Of a DNA stretch of 7,485 nucleotides, positions 1 through 5,130 are shown piece after piece. Position 1 is the first letter of the stretch, and every line of letters begins with the position of its first letter. The stretch is from Clostridia bacterium (lineage in GTDB: Bacteria; Bacillota; Clostridia; Christensenellales; CAG-138). The notes beneath the pieces are model-generated. The model saw nothing but the letters and a program-made list of their open reading frames with translations, did no database searches and was not told the DNA's origin. Location of the stretch: the NCBI GenBank assembly GCA_030530185.1, contig JAUMVL010000087.1, forward strand, positions 1 to 7,485, read 5' to 3'. The position numbers and the translations under genes are program-made.

Positions 1-18
1 TAGAAGGACAAAAGAGAA

Positions 19-56
19 GCCTCGAAAGCACATTTCTTTCGAGGCGTTCATTTTTT
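19..56 (+). terminator. Intrinsic terminator of an upstream transcript
   Basis: A perfect 10-bp inverted repeat (GCCTCGAAAG at 19-28, CTTTCGAGGC at 36-45) encloses a 7-nt loop and is followed by GTTCA and six T residues (51-56). This is a classic Rho-independent terminator on the plus strand. The gene it serves lies left of the window. It isolates the downstream operon from read-through, so that operon should depend on its own promoter. Confidence 0.85.
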
Positions 57-227
57 GGAGGAATAGACAGGTTAGGGGGTGATGAGAGGTAAGCGTGTAG
101 AAACGAAAAAACAGGTAGAACAAAAATAGAATATTCAGCAAAGAAAAAAGAGTTTTCTCCATAAAGAAAAATTTTTTTAGAAATTACATAAATTACCAAA
201 AATAATATCGTTTTTTATACAAAACGA
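57..227. other. A+T-rich intergenic region upstream of the lrp-pnt operon
   Basis: No gene was found here. The region becomes strongly A+T-rich from about 110 onward. It holds two copies of AAATTAC at 181-187 and 190-196 (9 bp start to start), a weak A/T-only hairpin (TTTTCT 153-158, AGAAAA 165-170) followed by a T run, and, at its right end, the palindrome described separately. The paired AAATTAC elements could be regulator contacts, because Lrp-family proteins bind A+T-rich DNA cooperatively. That is inference, since short A/T repeats arise easily by chance in such DNA. Confidence 0.5.
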
Positions 228-228
228 T
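207..228. promoter_or_regulatory. Palindromic operator candidate at the lrp-pnt promoter
   Basis: ATCGTTTT (207-214) and AAAACGAT (221-228) form a perfect 8-bp inverted repeat around a 6-bp A/T-rich centre (TTATAC). Its last base is the first base of the proposed -35 hexamer at 228-233. A palindrome of this size touching the -35 region is a natural operator. Lrp/AsnC proteins commonly bind such dyads and control their own gene, so the regulator encoded 50 bp downstream is the obvious candidate to bind here. It has no U run after it and is not a terminator. Confidence 0.6.
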
Positions 229-256
229 TTACTTTTTATGGCGCGTTTTCTATAAT
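228..256 (+). promoter_or_regulatory. Sigma-A-type promoter of the lrp-pnt operon
   Basis: TTTACT at 228-233 (4 of 6 matches to TTGACA) and a perfect TATAAT at 251-256 are separated by 17 bp, the optimal spacing. The start point predicted from this would be near 262-264, practically at the ribosome binding site (AAGGAGG, 263-269), giving a 5' leader of only about 15 nt. Either the leader really is that short or transcription starts at another promoter further upstream. Confidence 0.65.
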
Positions 257-277
257 AATTCCAAGGAGGATTGCAGT

Positions 278-763
278 ATGGACAATACCGATATCCGCAT
301 CATCAACGCGCTTTCTGAGAATGCCCGCATCAGTGCAAGTGAACTTTCGGATCGGGTCAACCTATCTGTTTCCGCGGTCATCGAGCGCATTCGAAAGCTG
401 GAAAATGCAGGGATGATCAAGCAATACACAACGATTTTGGATGAGAAACAGTTTGGACTTGACGTGACAGCCTTCATCTGTATTTTGATGGATCATCCGC
501 GTTATAATGAGCAGCTGACAGAGTTTGCGAAAAGGAAAAGCGCGATCGTCGAATGTCATTATGTTGCCGGTGATTATGATTATCTTTTGAAGATCCGAAC
601 ACATTCGACAAGTTCTCTGGAGCGTCTGCTCGACGAGGTCAAGAGTGTTCCGGGTGTGGGACGGACAAAAACGCTTCTGGTGCTGTCCACCGCCAAACAG
701 GTGCATTCCCCGAAAATCAGGGAAAATAATAATACAGACAAACGAGAGGAGAAATTATTATGA
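278..763 (+). CDS. Lrp/AsnC-family transcriptional regulator
   Basis: This 161-residue protein has the standard Lrp/AsnC length and layout. Residues 1-60 form an N-terminal winged helix-turn-helix, opening MDNTDIRIINALSENAR, with the recognition helix around SVSAVIERIRKLENAG (30-45). A RAM/AsnC ligand-binding and oligomerisation domain follows at about 63-138, containing the typical VAGDYDYLLKI segment (96-106). The last 20 residues are a polar tail. Family members bind DNA as dimers or octamers and respond to amino acids or related small molecules. The start is supported by AAGGAGG at 263-269, eight nt before ATG. The stop overlaps the start of pntAA (ATGA), so regulator and transhydrogenase are translationally coupled, and a local role controlling this operon is likely. 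E. coli Lrp is known to influence pntAB, but this protein is too diverged to be called lrp by name. The effector cannot be read from the sequence. Confidence 0.93.
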   Translation: MDNTDIRIINALSENARISASELSDRVNLSVSAVIERIRKLENAGMIKQYTTILDEKQFGLDVTAFICILMDHPRYNEQLTEFAKRKSAIVECHYVAGDYDYLLKIRTHSTSSLERLLDEVKSVPGVGRTKTLLVLSTAKQVHSPKIRENNNTDKREEKLL

Positions 764-1917
764 TCATCGGTGTCCCAAAAGAGATTATGCATGATGAAAA
801 CCGCGTTGCAGCGACTCCCGAAACCGTTCGCATGTTCAAGGCTGACGGGCATACCCTGCTGGTTGAACACAATGCCGGCGCAGGCGCATTCTTCTCGGAT
901 GAAGCTTATGCTGAGGCGGGCGCGGAGATTGTTTTCGATGTGCGTACACTCTATGACCGCGCGGATCTGATCCTAAAGGTCAAAGAGCCGCTGTACAATG
1001 AGGATTATGGTAAGCATGAGATCGAGTTGATGCATAGCGGCCAATACCTGATCACGTTCATTCATCCTGCCTCGCCGGTCAATCATGAAATGGTTCGGAT
1101 GATGGCAAAGCAGGGTGTGATCGGACTGACATTGGACGGCGTACCACGCATCTCTCGTGCACAGAACATGGATGCGCTGACCTCGATGAGCACCTGTGCC
1201 GGCTATCGCGGCATTGTTATGGCGGCGGAACGGCTGGCAAAGTTCATTCCGAATATCTTCTGCGCGGTTGGCTCGATCAAGCCTGCCAATGTGCTTGTCG
1301 TTGGAACCGGCGTTGCCGGCCTGCAGGCAATCGCCACGGCAAAGCGACTCGGCGCAGTCGTGTATGCGGCGGATATCCGTTCGGCTGCGCGCGAGCAAGC
1401 GCAGAGCCTCGGTGCAAAGATCGTGGATCTCGGGATTCCGGATGAAGTTTCTGTGGCAGAGGGCGGATATGCAAAGGCGGTTACCGGCGAGTGGCTCGAA
1501 AAAGAACGGGAAGCCCTTCGCGCGGTTATCGGCAAGATGGACATTGTGTTCTTGAGCGCGCTCGTTCCGGGTCGACTTGCACCGGTTATGGTGACTGAAG
1601 ACATGGTAAAGGTGATGGCACCGGGGTCGGTGATCGTCGATATCGCCATTGACCAGGGAGGAAACTGTGGAATCACGACGCCGGGAATTACCGATGTCAA
1701 GTATGGAGTTACGATCGAAGGCATCAAGAACATTCCGGGTTATCTTCCGACGAGCTCGACCTGGATGTTCGCACGAAATGTCTACAACCTTACCAAGCAT
1801 CTGACCAAGGACGGCAGGATTGCGCTGAATCCGGACGATCCGATCGACGCTTCGATTCGCGTTACCGATGGCGAAAAGATTGTGCACAGGGGCGCGCTCG
1901 AAGCAATGGGCATGTAA
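760..1917 (+). CDS. pntAA: NAD(P) transhydrogenase subunit alpha part 1 (domain I, NAD(H)-binding)
   Basis: At 385 residues this matches the soluble PntAA subunit of split-alpha transhydrogenases such as that of Rhodospirillum rubrum. It binds NAD(H) on the cytoplasmic side and exchanges hydride with domain III of PntB. Visible signatures are PKE (6-8), the RQD loop in PRISRAQNMD (129-138; R130, Q135, D138), the Rossmann motif GTGVAG (182-187) followed by LQAIATAKRLGA, the acidic residue ending the second strand (D205 in AADIR) that selects NAD over NADP, and the mobile-loop segment GGYAK (235-239). Alanine dehydrogenase (Ald) is a paralogue of similar length and is also often paired with an Lrp-type gene. 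The RQD loop, the GGYAK loop and the two pnt membrane subunits immediately downstream decide for PntAA. AGGAG at 747-751 is well placed before the ATG, which overlaps the lrp-like stop codon by 4 bp. No transmembrane segment is present. Confidence 0.95.
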   Translation: MIIGVPKEIMHDENRVAATPETVRMFKADGHTLLVEHNAGAGAFFSDEAYAEAGAEIVFDVRTLYDRADLILKVKEPLYNEDYGKHEIELMHSGQYLITFIHPASPVNHEMVRMMAKQGVIGLTLDGVPRISRAQNMDALTSMSTCAGYRGIVMAAERLAKFIPNIFCAVGSIKPANVLVVGTGVAGLQAIATAKRLGAVVYAADIRSAAREQAQSLGAKIVDLGIPDEVSVAEGGYAKAVTGEWLEKEREALRAVIGKMDIVFLSALVPGRLAPVMVTEDMVKVMAPGSVIVDIAIDQGGNCGITTPGITDVKYGVTIEGIKNIPGYLPTSSTWMFARNVYNLTKHLTKDGRIALNPDDPIDASIRVTDGEKIVHRGALEAMGM

Positions 1918-1932
1918 ACGGAGCTTTCCGGT

Positions 1933-2250
1933 ATGAAAGAGCTTCTGCTTGTCTCGGTGTTTATCGCCGCCTCTGTGCTCGGATATTGGATTATCCGAAA
2001 AGTGCCGAGCCTGCTCCATACGCCGCTGATGTCCGGCATGAACGCGCTTTCGGGCGTGACGGTGCTCGGTGCGCTGATTGCCGGAGCGACGGCTTACGGA
2101 CGACGGGGGGAACCCGGCATGACGGCAATGCTGGTGATTGCGTTGATTGCCATTTCTCTCGCGATGGTCAATGTCGCGGGGGGCTTTGCGGTCACGCATA
2201 AAATGCTGCGCATGTTCCGCAAAAAAAGTTCGGAGGAGGATGTGAAATGA
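1933..2250 (+). CDS. pntAB: NAD(P) transhydrogenase subunit alpha part 2 (domain II membrane part)
   Basis: This small 105-residue subunit corresponds to the C-terminal membrane part of fused PntA. It has three hydrophobic helices (about 4-21, 35-55 and 64-88). The family signature LLHTPLMSGMNALSG (27-41) and the C-terminal signature NVAGGFAVTHKMLRMF (80-95) are clear. The tail is basic then acidic. It lies in the membrane and forms the proton channel together with the N-terminal half of PntB. It is shorter than the R. rubrum counterpart (about 139 residues), mainly because the N-terminus is short. The start has a modest GGAG (1920-1923) nine nt upstream and is 15 nt after the pntAA stop. The channel-helix position that carries a histidine in some bacterial alpha2 subunits is S40 here, as in E. 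coli. The stop overlaps pntB by 4 bp. Confidence 0.93.
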   Translation: MKELLLVSVFIAASVLGYWIIRKVPSLLHTPLMSGMNALSGVTVLGALIAGATAYGRRGEPGMTAMLVIALIAISLAMVNVAGGFAVTHKMLRMFRKKSSEEDVK

Positions 2251-3674
2251 ATCCTGTTCTGTACTATGGCTGCTCCGCCGTTCTGTCTGCGCTTGTTCTG
2301 TGCGGTCTTTTCATGCAGAGCCGCGTAAAAGCCGCGATTGCCGGTAACCTTGTTTGTGTCGGGGTGATGGGCTTTGCGATCCTCTTGACGCTTGCCAAGG
2401 AGGGTGTTTCGGCCGCATTGCTGAATCCATGGCTTTGGTGTGCAATGGCAGTCGGCGGTGTGGTTGGCGTCATCTGGGCTTCCCATGTGAAGATGATCGA
2501 GATGCCGCAGGCCGTTGCGCTGCTGAATGGAATCGGTGGCCTTGCAAGCGCACTTGTCGGCGGGATTGAGCTTATGAAGGCGGACTCCGGTGTGTTTTCA
2601 AATTTCACTGCCGCACTTGCACTTGTGATCGGCATGATGACATTTTCCGGAAGCTTGATCGCCGCGGGAAAGCTCGCGCGAATCATCGACGGAAAGCCAA
2701 GGGCGATTGCCGGACATGGTGTGATCTCGGTTACGCTGCTTGCAATATGTTGTGTCGGCGTGATCCTTGGCGCATGCGGATTCAGAGTGGTTTCACTTGT
2801 GCTTTGCGGGTTTGGTGCACTTGCATTCGGAACGCTGCTTGCGATGCGTGTCGGCGGTGCGGATATGCCCGTTGCGATTTCGTTGCTGAATGCACTGTCC
2901 GGTGTTGCCGGAGCGATTGCCGGTATGGCAATTTACAACGTGCTGCTCGTTGCGATTGGCGGGATCGTCGGTTCAAGCGGTCTGCTTCTGACACAGATTA
3001 TGTGTCGCGCGATGAACCGTAAGTTGCCCGATATCCTACTGGGCAAAACCGTTAAGCAGGCAGAGAAAACAAAAGCGGAGGAGGCAAAGCCGGAGTTTAA
3101 GGAAGAGCTGCAGTCAGAGCCAAAGCTCGAACAGGCGACATTTGCCGCAGAGATTGAGCCACAAAAGCCGGAGAAACTGTCTTTTTCGCTGAAAAATGCG
3201 AAAAGCGTCATCATTGTTCCGGGTTACGGCATGGCTTTGTCGCAGGCGCAGTACAAAGTGAAAGAGCTTTGCGACAAGCTCGAAACGAACGGAACGACGG
3301 TGCGCTTTGCGATCCATCCCGTAGCAGGTCGGATGCCGGGGCATATGAATGTTTTGCTGGCGGAGGCGGATGTCGATTACGATTATCTCTTTGAGCTGGA
3401 CGCGATCAATGAGGATTTCCGAAACGTCGACGCGGCGATCGTCGTCGGAGCAAGCGACGTTATGAATCCGGCTGCGCGGGAAGCGGAAGGAACGCCGATC
3501 TATGGAATGCCAATTCTAAACGTGGATGAGGCTCCCGAAGTAATCATCTGCAATTTTGACTTGAAACCAGGTTATGCTGGCGTCGAAAATCCTCTGTATC
3601 GCCGGGAACAGGGCCTTCGCCTTTTGCTCGGTGACGCAAAGGACTCGTTGCAAACGCTGATCGACGAGCTTTGA
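2247..3674 (+). CDS. pntB: NAD(P) transhydrogenase subunit beta, with variant nucleotide-binding and channel residues
   Basis: The 475-residue length is normal for PntB (about 460-465 in E. coli and R. rubrum). Residues 1-255 contain about nine membrane helices of domain II, with conserved SRVKAAIAGN (25-34), IEMPQAVALLN (84-94) and GGADMPVAISLLN (203-215). A lysine/glutamate-rich linker covers 265-312. Domain III (313-475) is the second nucleotide-binding domain, with VIIVPGYGMALSQAQ (321-335), HPVAGRMPGHMNVLLAEA (357-374), GASDVMNPAA (401-410) and GYAGVENPLY (442-451), then LGDAK (461-465). Two departures stand out. The family Lys-Arg-Ser before GYAG, which binds the 2'-phosphate of NADP(H), is N436-F437-D438 here. 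The channel histidine (H91 in E. coli) is N94. Domain identity is certain, while the second nucleotide's identity and proton coupling are open. GGAGGAGG (2232-2239) sits seven nt before the ATG, which overlaps the pntAB stop by 4 bp. It is the last gene of the operon. Confidence 0.95.
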   Translation: MNPVLYYGCSAVLSALVLCGLFMQSRVKAAIAGNLVCVGVMGFAILLTLAKEGVSAALLNPWLWCAMAVGGVVGVIWASHVKMIEMPQAVALLNGIGGLASALVGGIELMKADSGVFSNFTAALALVIGMMTFSGSLIAAGKLARIIDGKPRAIAGHGVISVTLLAICCVGVILGACGFRVVSLVLCGFGALAFGTLLAMRVGGADMPVAISLLNALSGVAGAIAGMAIYNVLLVAIGGIVGSSGLLLTQIMCRAMNRKLPDILLGKTVKQAEKTKAEEAKPEFKEELQSEPKLEQATFAAEIEPQKPEKLSFSLKNAKSVIIVPGYGMALSQAQYKVKELCDKLETNGTTVRFAIHPVAGRMPGHMNVLLAEADVDYDYLFELDAINEDFRNVDAAIVVGASDVMNPAAREAEGTPIYGMPILNVDEAPEVIICNFDLKPGYAGVENPLYRREQGLRLLLGDAKDSLQTLIDEL

Positions 3675-3711
3675 GCAGGAGTCAAGGCGGATCTGTTTGG
3701 AAAAAAGAGTA

Positions 3712-3751
3712 AAGGGCTTAGGGGTTTTTCCCTGGGCCTTTGCATTTTTTT
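3712..3751 (+). terminator. Intrinsic terminator of the lrp-pnt operon
   Basis: AAGGGCTTAGGG (3712-3723) pairs along 12 positions with CCCTGGGCCTTT (3730-3741), using three G-U wobbles, around a GTTTTT loop. GCA and seven T residues (3745-3751) follow. It begins 37 nt after the pntB stop. The wobbles become A-C mismatches in the complementary strand, so it should act mainly on plus-strand transcripts. Confidence 0.88.
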
Positions 3752-3803
3752 GAATTCCTTTGCAAAAAAATCCTTACTTCAGCATGGTTATATTTGCAAC
3801 GTA

Positions 3804-3864
3804 TCCAAACGGATCAAAAATACAAAATCATGCGTGTTTTTGGCTGTTTTCTCTTTCCAAACGG
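3804..3864. repeat. Direct repeat TCCAAACGG flanking and overlapping a -35 element
   Basis: TCCAAACGG occurs at 3804-3812 and again at 3856-3864, 52 bp start to start, which is about five helical turns. Both copies are followed within a few bases by CAAA and TAC. The first copy lies within the small dyad ATCC-AAAC-GGAT (3803-3814). The second overlaps the proposed -35 hexamer (3854-3859). This arrangement would suit a regulator binding two sites on one face of the DNA. No cognate protein can be named. Confidence 0.4.
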
Positions 3865-3882
3865 CAAATACCGGATTATAAT
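3854..3882 (+). promoter_or_regulatory. Promoter candidate for the membrane-protein gene
   Basis: TTTCCA (3854-3859, 4 of 6 consensus matches) and a perfect TATAAT (3877-3882) are separated by 17 bp. The predicted start near 3889 gives a leader of about 170 nt before the ATG at 4060. This is the best sigma-A-type match in the intergenic region and lies downstream of the pnt terminator. Confidence 0.55.
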
Positions 3883-3979
3883 GTTTTGTGAAAGCATTTT
3901 GCATAAGCAATTAAAATACGAGCAAACAATTAACGGTATACGAAGGATAGAAGAGCTATGGGGGTATATCGGCCATTTC

Positions 3980-4018
3980 GAATTAGTGAAAACGGGAAAC
4001 CGTTCTAATTCTATTTTT
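3980..4018 (+). promoter_or_regulatory. Bulged leader hairpin followed by a short U run (possible attenuator)
   Basis: GAATTAG (3980-3986) pairs with CTAATTC (4005-4011), and inside it AACGG (3991-3995) pairs with CCGTT (4000-4004) across a GAAA tetraloop. A TGAA bulge (3987-3990) lies on the left side, and TA plus five T residues (4014-4018) follow. An upstream segment AATTAACGG (3928-3936) can pair instead with CCGTT and AATT of the right arm, with a 2-nt bulge, so two mutually exclusive folds are possible. It resembles a weak terminator or attenuator about 40 nt before the start codon. It does not match any riboswitch class I recognise. Confidence 0.4.
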
Positions 4019-4059
4019 GATTGTTGAAAGAATGAGAAAGAGAGCAGGGGGGCAGAACA

Positions 4060-4953
4060 ATGAAGCGCATTCAGAATGTCAATCGGTGGAAGTGTCTGTT
4101 AACGCTGCTGTTTTCGGCGGCAGTCGTGATCTGTGTGTGTGTCGGCGTGGTCATGAACCTCACGACGCTTGAGGACGAGAACTTCGATCACATGGGGATC
4201 GAAACGTTCTGCATGTTTACCGTCAATTCCAATATTTTCATGGGCATTGCGATGTTTTTAACGCTTCCGTACACCGTCGACGGGCTTCGGAATGGCTATT
4301 TCCGCTTGCCGGACTGGCTTGTAAAGCTGCTGTTCGTGGCGTCGACCGCGCTGTCGCTGACGTTTCTCGTTTCGCTGTTCATCCTTGCTCCGGTTAAGGG
4401 GTTTGTGCTGATTTTCACCGGCTCGCGATTTTTCCTGCACGGGCTCTGTCCGATTCTTGCGATTGCAACCTTCTGCTTTGTGCTGAAGGATACGCATCTT
4501 CCGTTCGGCACGACCTTTCTTTCATTGATTCCGGTGTTCCTCTATGCTTGCATTTATTATACGATGGTCGCGGTCGTCGGCGAGGAAAAAGGCGGTTGGA
4601 ACGATTTTTACGGCTTCCTGACCCGCATCCCACCGTGGATCTCCATGTCTGCATTTCTGCCGATCACGTTTGGCATCGCAACGGTGCTGCGCATCCTGCA
4701 CAACAAATCCTGCAAACGCTATCGCGAGCAGGCGCGCAAACAGTATCAAGAGGCATTCCACTCAATGGATATGCGCGAGGTTGTCATCCATCTGGCGGCG
4801 CGCAACAGTAAGAAGGACACGACCGGCAATATCGTCATCCCATATCATGTCCTTCGTATGCTCCTGAACAGCGGCGAGGACGAGCAATCCTTCGAGGACT
4901 ACTGCATTCTTTACATGAAAGAGTGCCTCAAACACGAGATCACGCAGGAATAA
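4060..4953 (+). CDS. Uncharacterised six-helix membrane protein with charged C-terminal tail
   Basis: I do not recognise this 297-residue protein with certainty. It shows about six hydrophobic helices (around 13-33, 48-69, 87-110, 125-142, 150-172 and 192-212), then an 85-residue hydrophilic tail (213-297) that is basic at first (KSCKRYREQARKQYQ) and later acidic. Helix 2 carries FTVNSN (53-58) and the fourth helix opens with FLHGLCP (125-131). A T/S-N pattern in an early helix and a conserved His near a Pro in a later helix recall Pr6Pr and FAR-17a/AIG1-like membrane proteins, in which a Thr and a His matter. T54 and H127 would be the equivalents, but this is a weak resemblance. The start has a G-only ribosome binding site (AGGGGGG, 4046-4052) seven nt upstream. 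It is transcribed alone, after its own promoter region, and converges with the lipoprotein genes. Confidence 0.8.
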   Translation: MKRIQNVNRWKCLLTLLFSAAVVICVCVGVVMNLTTLEDENFDHMGIETFCMFTVNSNIFMGIAMFLTLPYTVDGLRNGYFRLPDWLVKLLFVASTALSLTFLVSLFILAPVKGFVLIFTGSRFFLHGLCPILAIATFCFVLKDTHLPFGTTFLSLIPVFLYACIYYTMVAVVGEEKGGWNDFYGFLTRIPPWISMSAFLPITFGIATVLRILHNKSCKRYREQARKQYQEAFHSMDMREVVIHLAARNSKKDTTGNIVIPYHVLRMLLNSGEDEQSFEDYCILYMKECLKHEITQE

Positions 4954-5130
4954 CGCGGCTTTTGCTGCAAGGTATGTCCGATGAGAGAATTCATATGGTT
5001 CGCTATGCGTCATTTATGCTATGAGTTACGAAACCTGTCATAAAAAAGAAATGAGTATGAAGAGAAACGCCATCTGGCTTATCAGTACTGCATCCATATT
5101 CATAAACGCAAATCCTTGCTGCTCGTTCCG
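4954..5130. other. 177-bp convergent intergenic region
   Basis: This gap separates the plus-strand membrane-protein gene from the 3' end of the minus-strand esterase-like gene. I found no strong terminator in either direction. GCGGC/GCTGC (4955-4968) is a 5-bp stem without a U tail, and the run of A at 5043-5048 (U on the minus transcript) has no stable hairpin before it. The two transcripts may overlap at their 3' ends. Confidence 0.4.

Larger units (their letters stand above)
3752..4059. other. 308-bp non-coding region before the membrane-protein gene
   Basis: I see no convincing gene here. A 95-codon open frame (3740-4027) crosses the region, but it starts in the T tract of the terminator and has no ribosome binding site. 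Its composition is that of translated A+T-rich DNA. The region instead holds a promoter candidate (3854-3882), a 9-bp direct repeat TCCAAACGG (3804-3812 and 3856-3864) and a bulged hairpin (3980-4011) in the presumed leader of the downstream gene. Confidence 0.6.

Noticed and set aside
82..129. 15-codon open frame (MRGKRVETKK...) in the upstream region
   Set aside because: The purine-rich stretch before it is only two nt from the ATG, and the peptide is very short and A-rich. A leader peptide is not supported.
151..178. Hairpin TTTTCT/AGAAAA followed by a T run as a second terminator or attenuator
   Set aside because: The stem is six A/T-dominated pairs and too weak. Such structures are expected by chance in DNA of this composition.
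760..1917. Alanine dehydrogenase (ald) as the identity of the gene after the Lrp-type regulator
   Set aside because: Length and fold fit both, and ald is often next to an Lrp-type gene. However, the PRISRAQ.MD loop, the GGYAK mobile loop and the directly following pntAB and pntB genes identify it as PntAA.
973..2199. 408-codon minus-strand open frame opposite pntAA and pntAB
   Set aside because: It runs antisense to two confidently identified genes and is rich in His, Arg and Asn, as expected for a shadow frame. It crosses a gene boundary and has no family signature.
3740..4027. 95-codon plus-strand open frame between pntB and the membrane-protein gene
   Set aside because: It starts in the T tract of the pnt terminator, has no ribosome binding site, spans the promoter and hairpin, and its product has no recognisable domain or gene-like composition.
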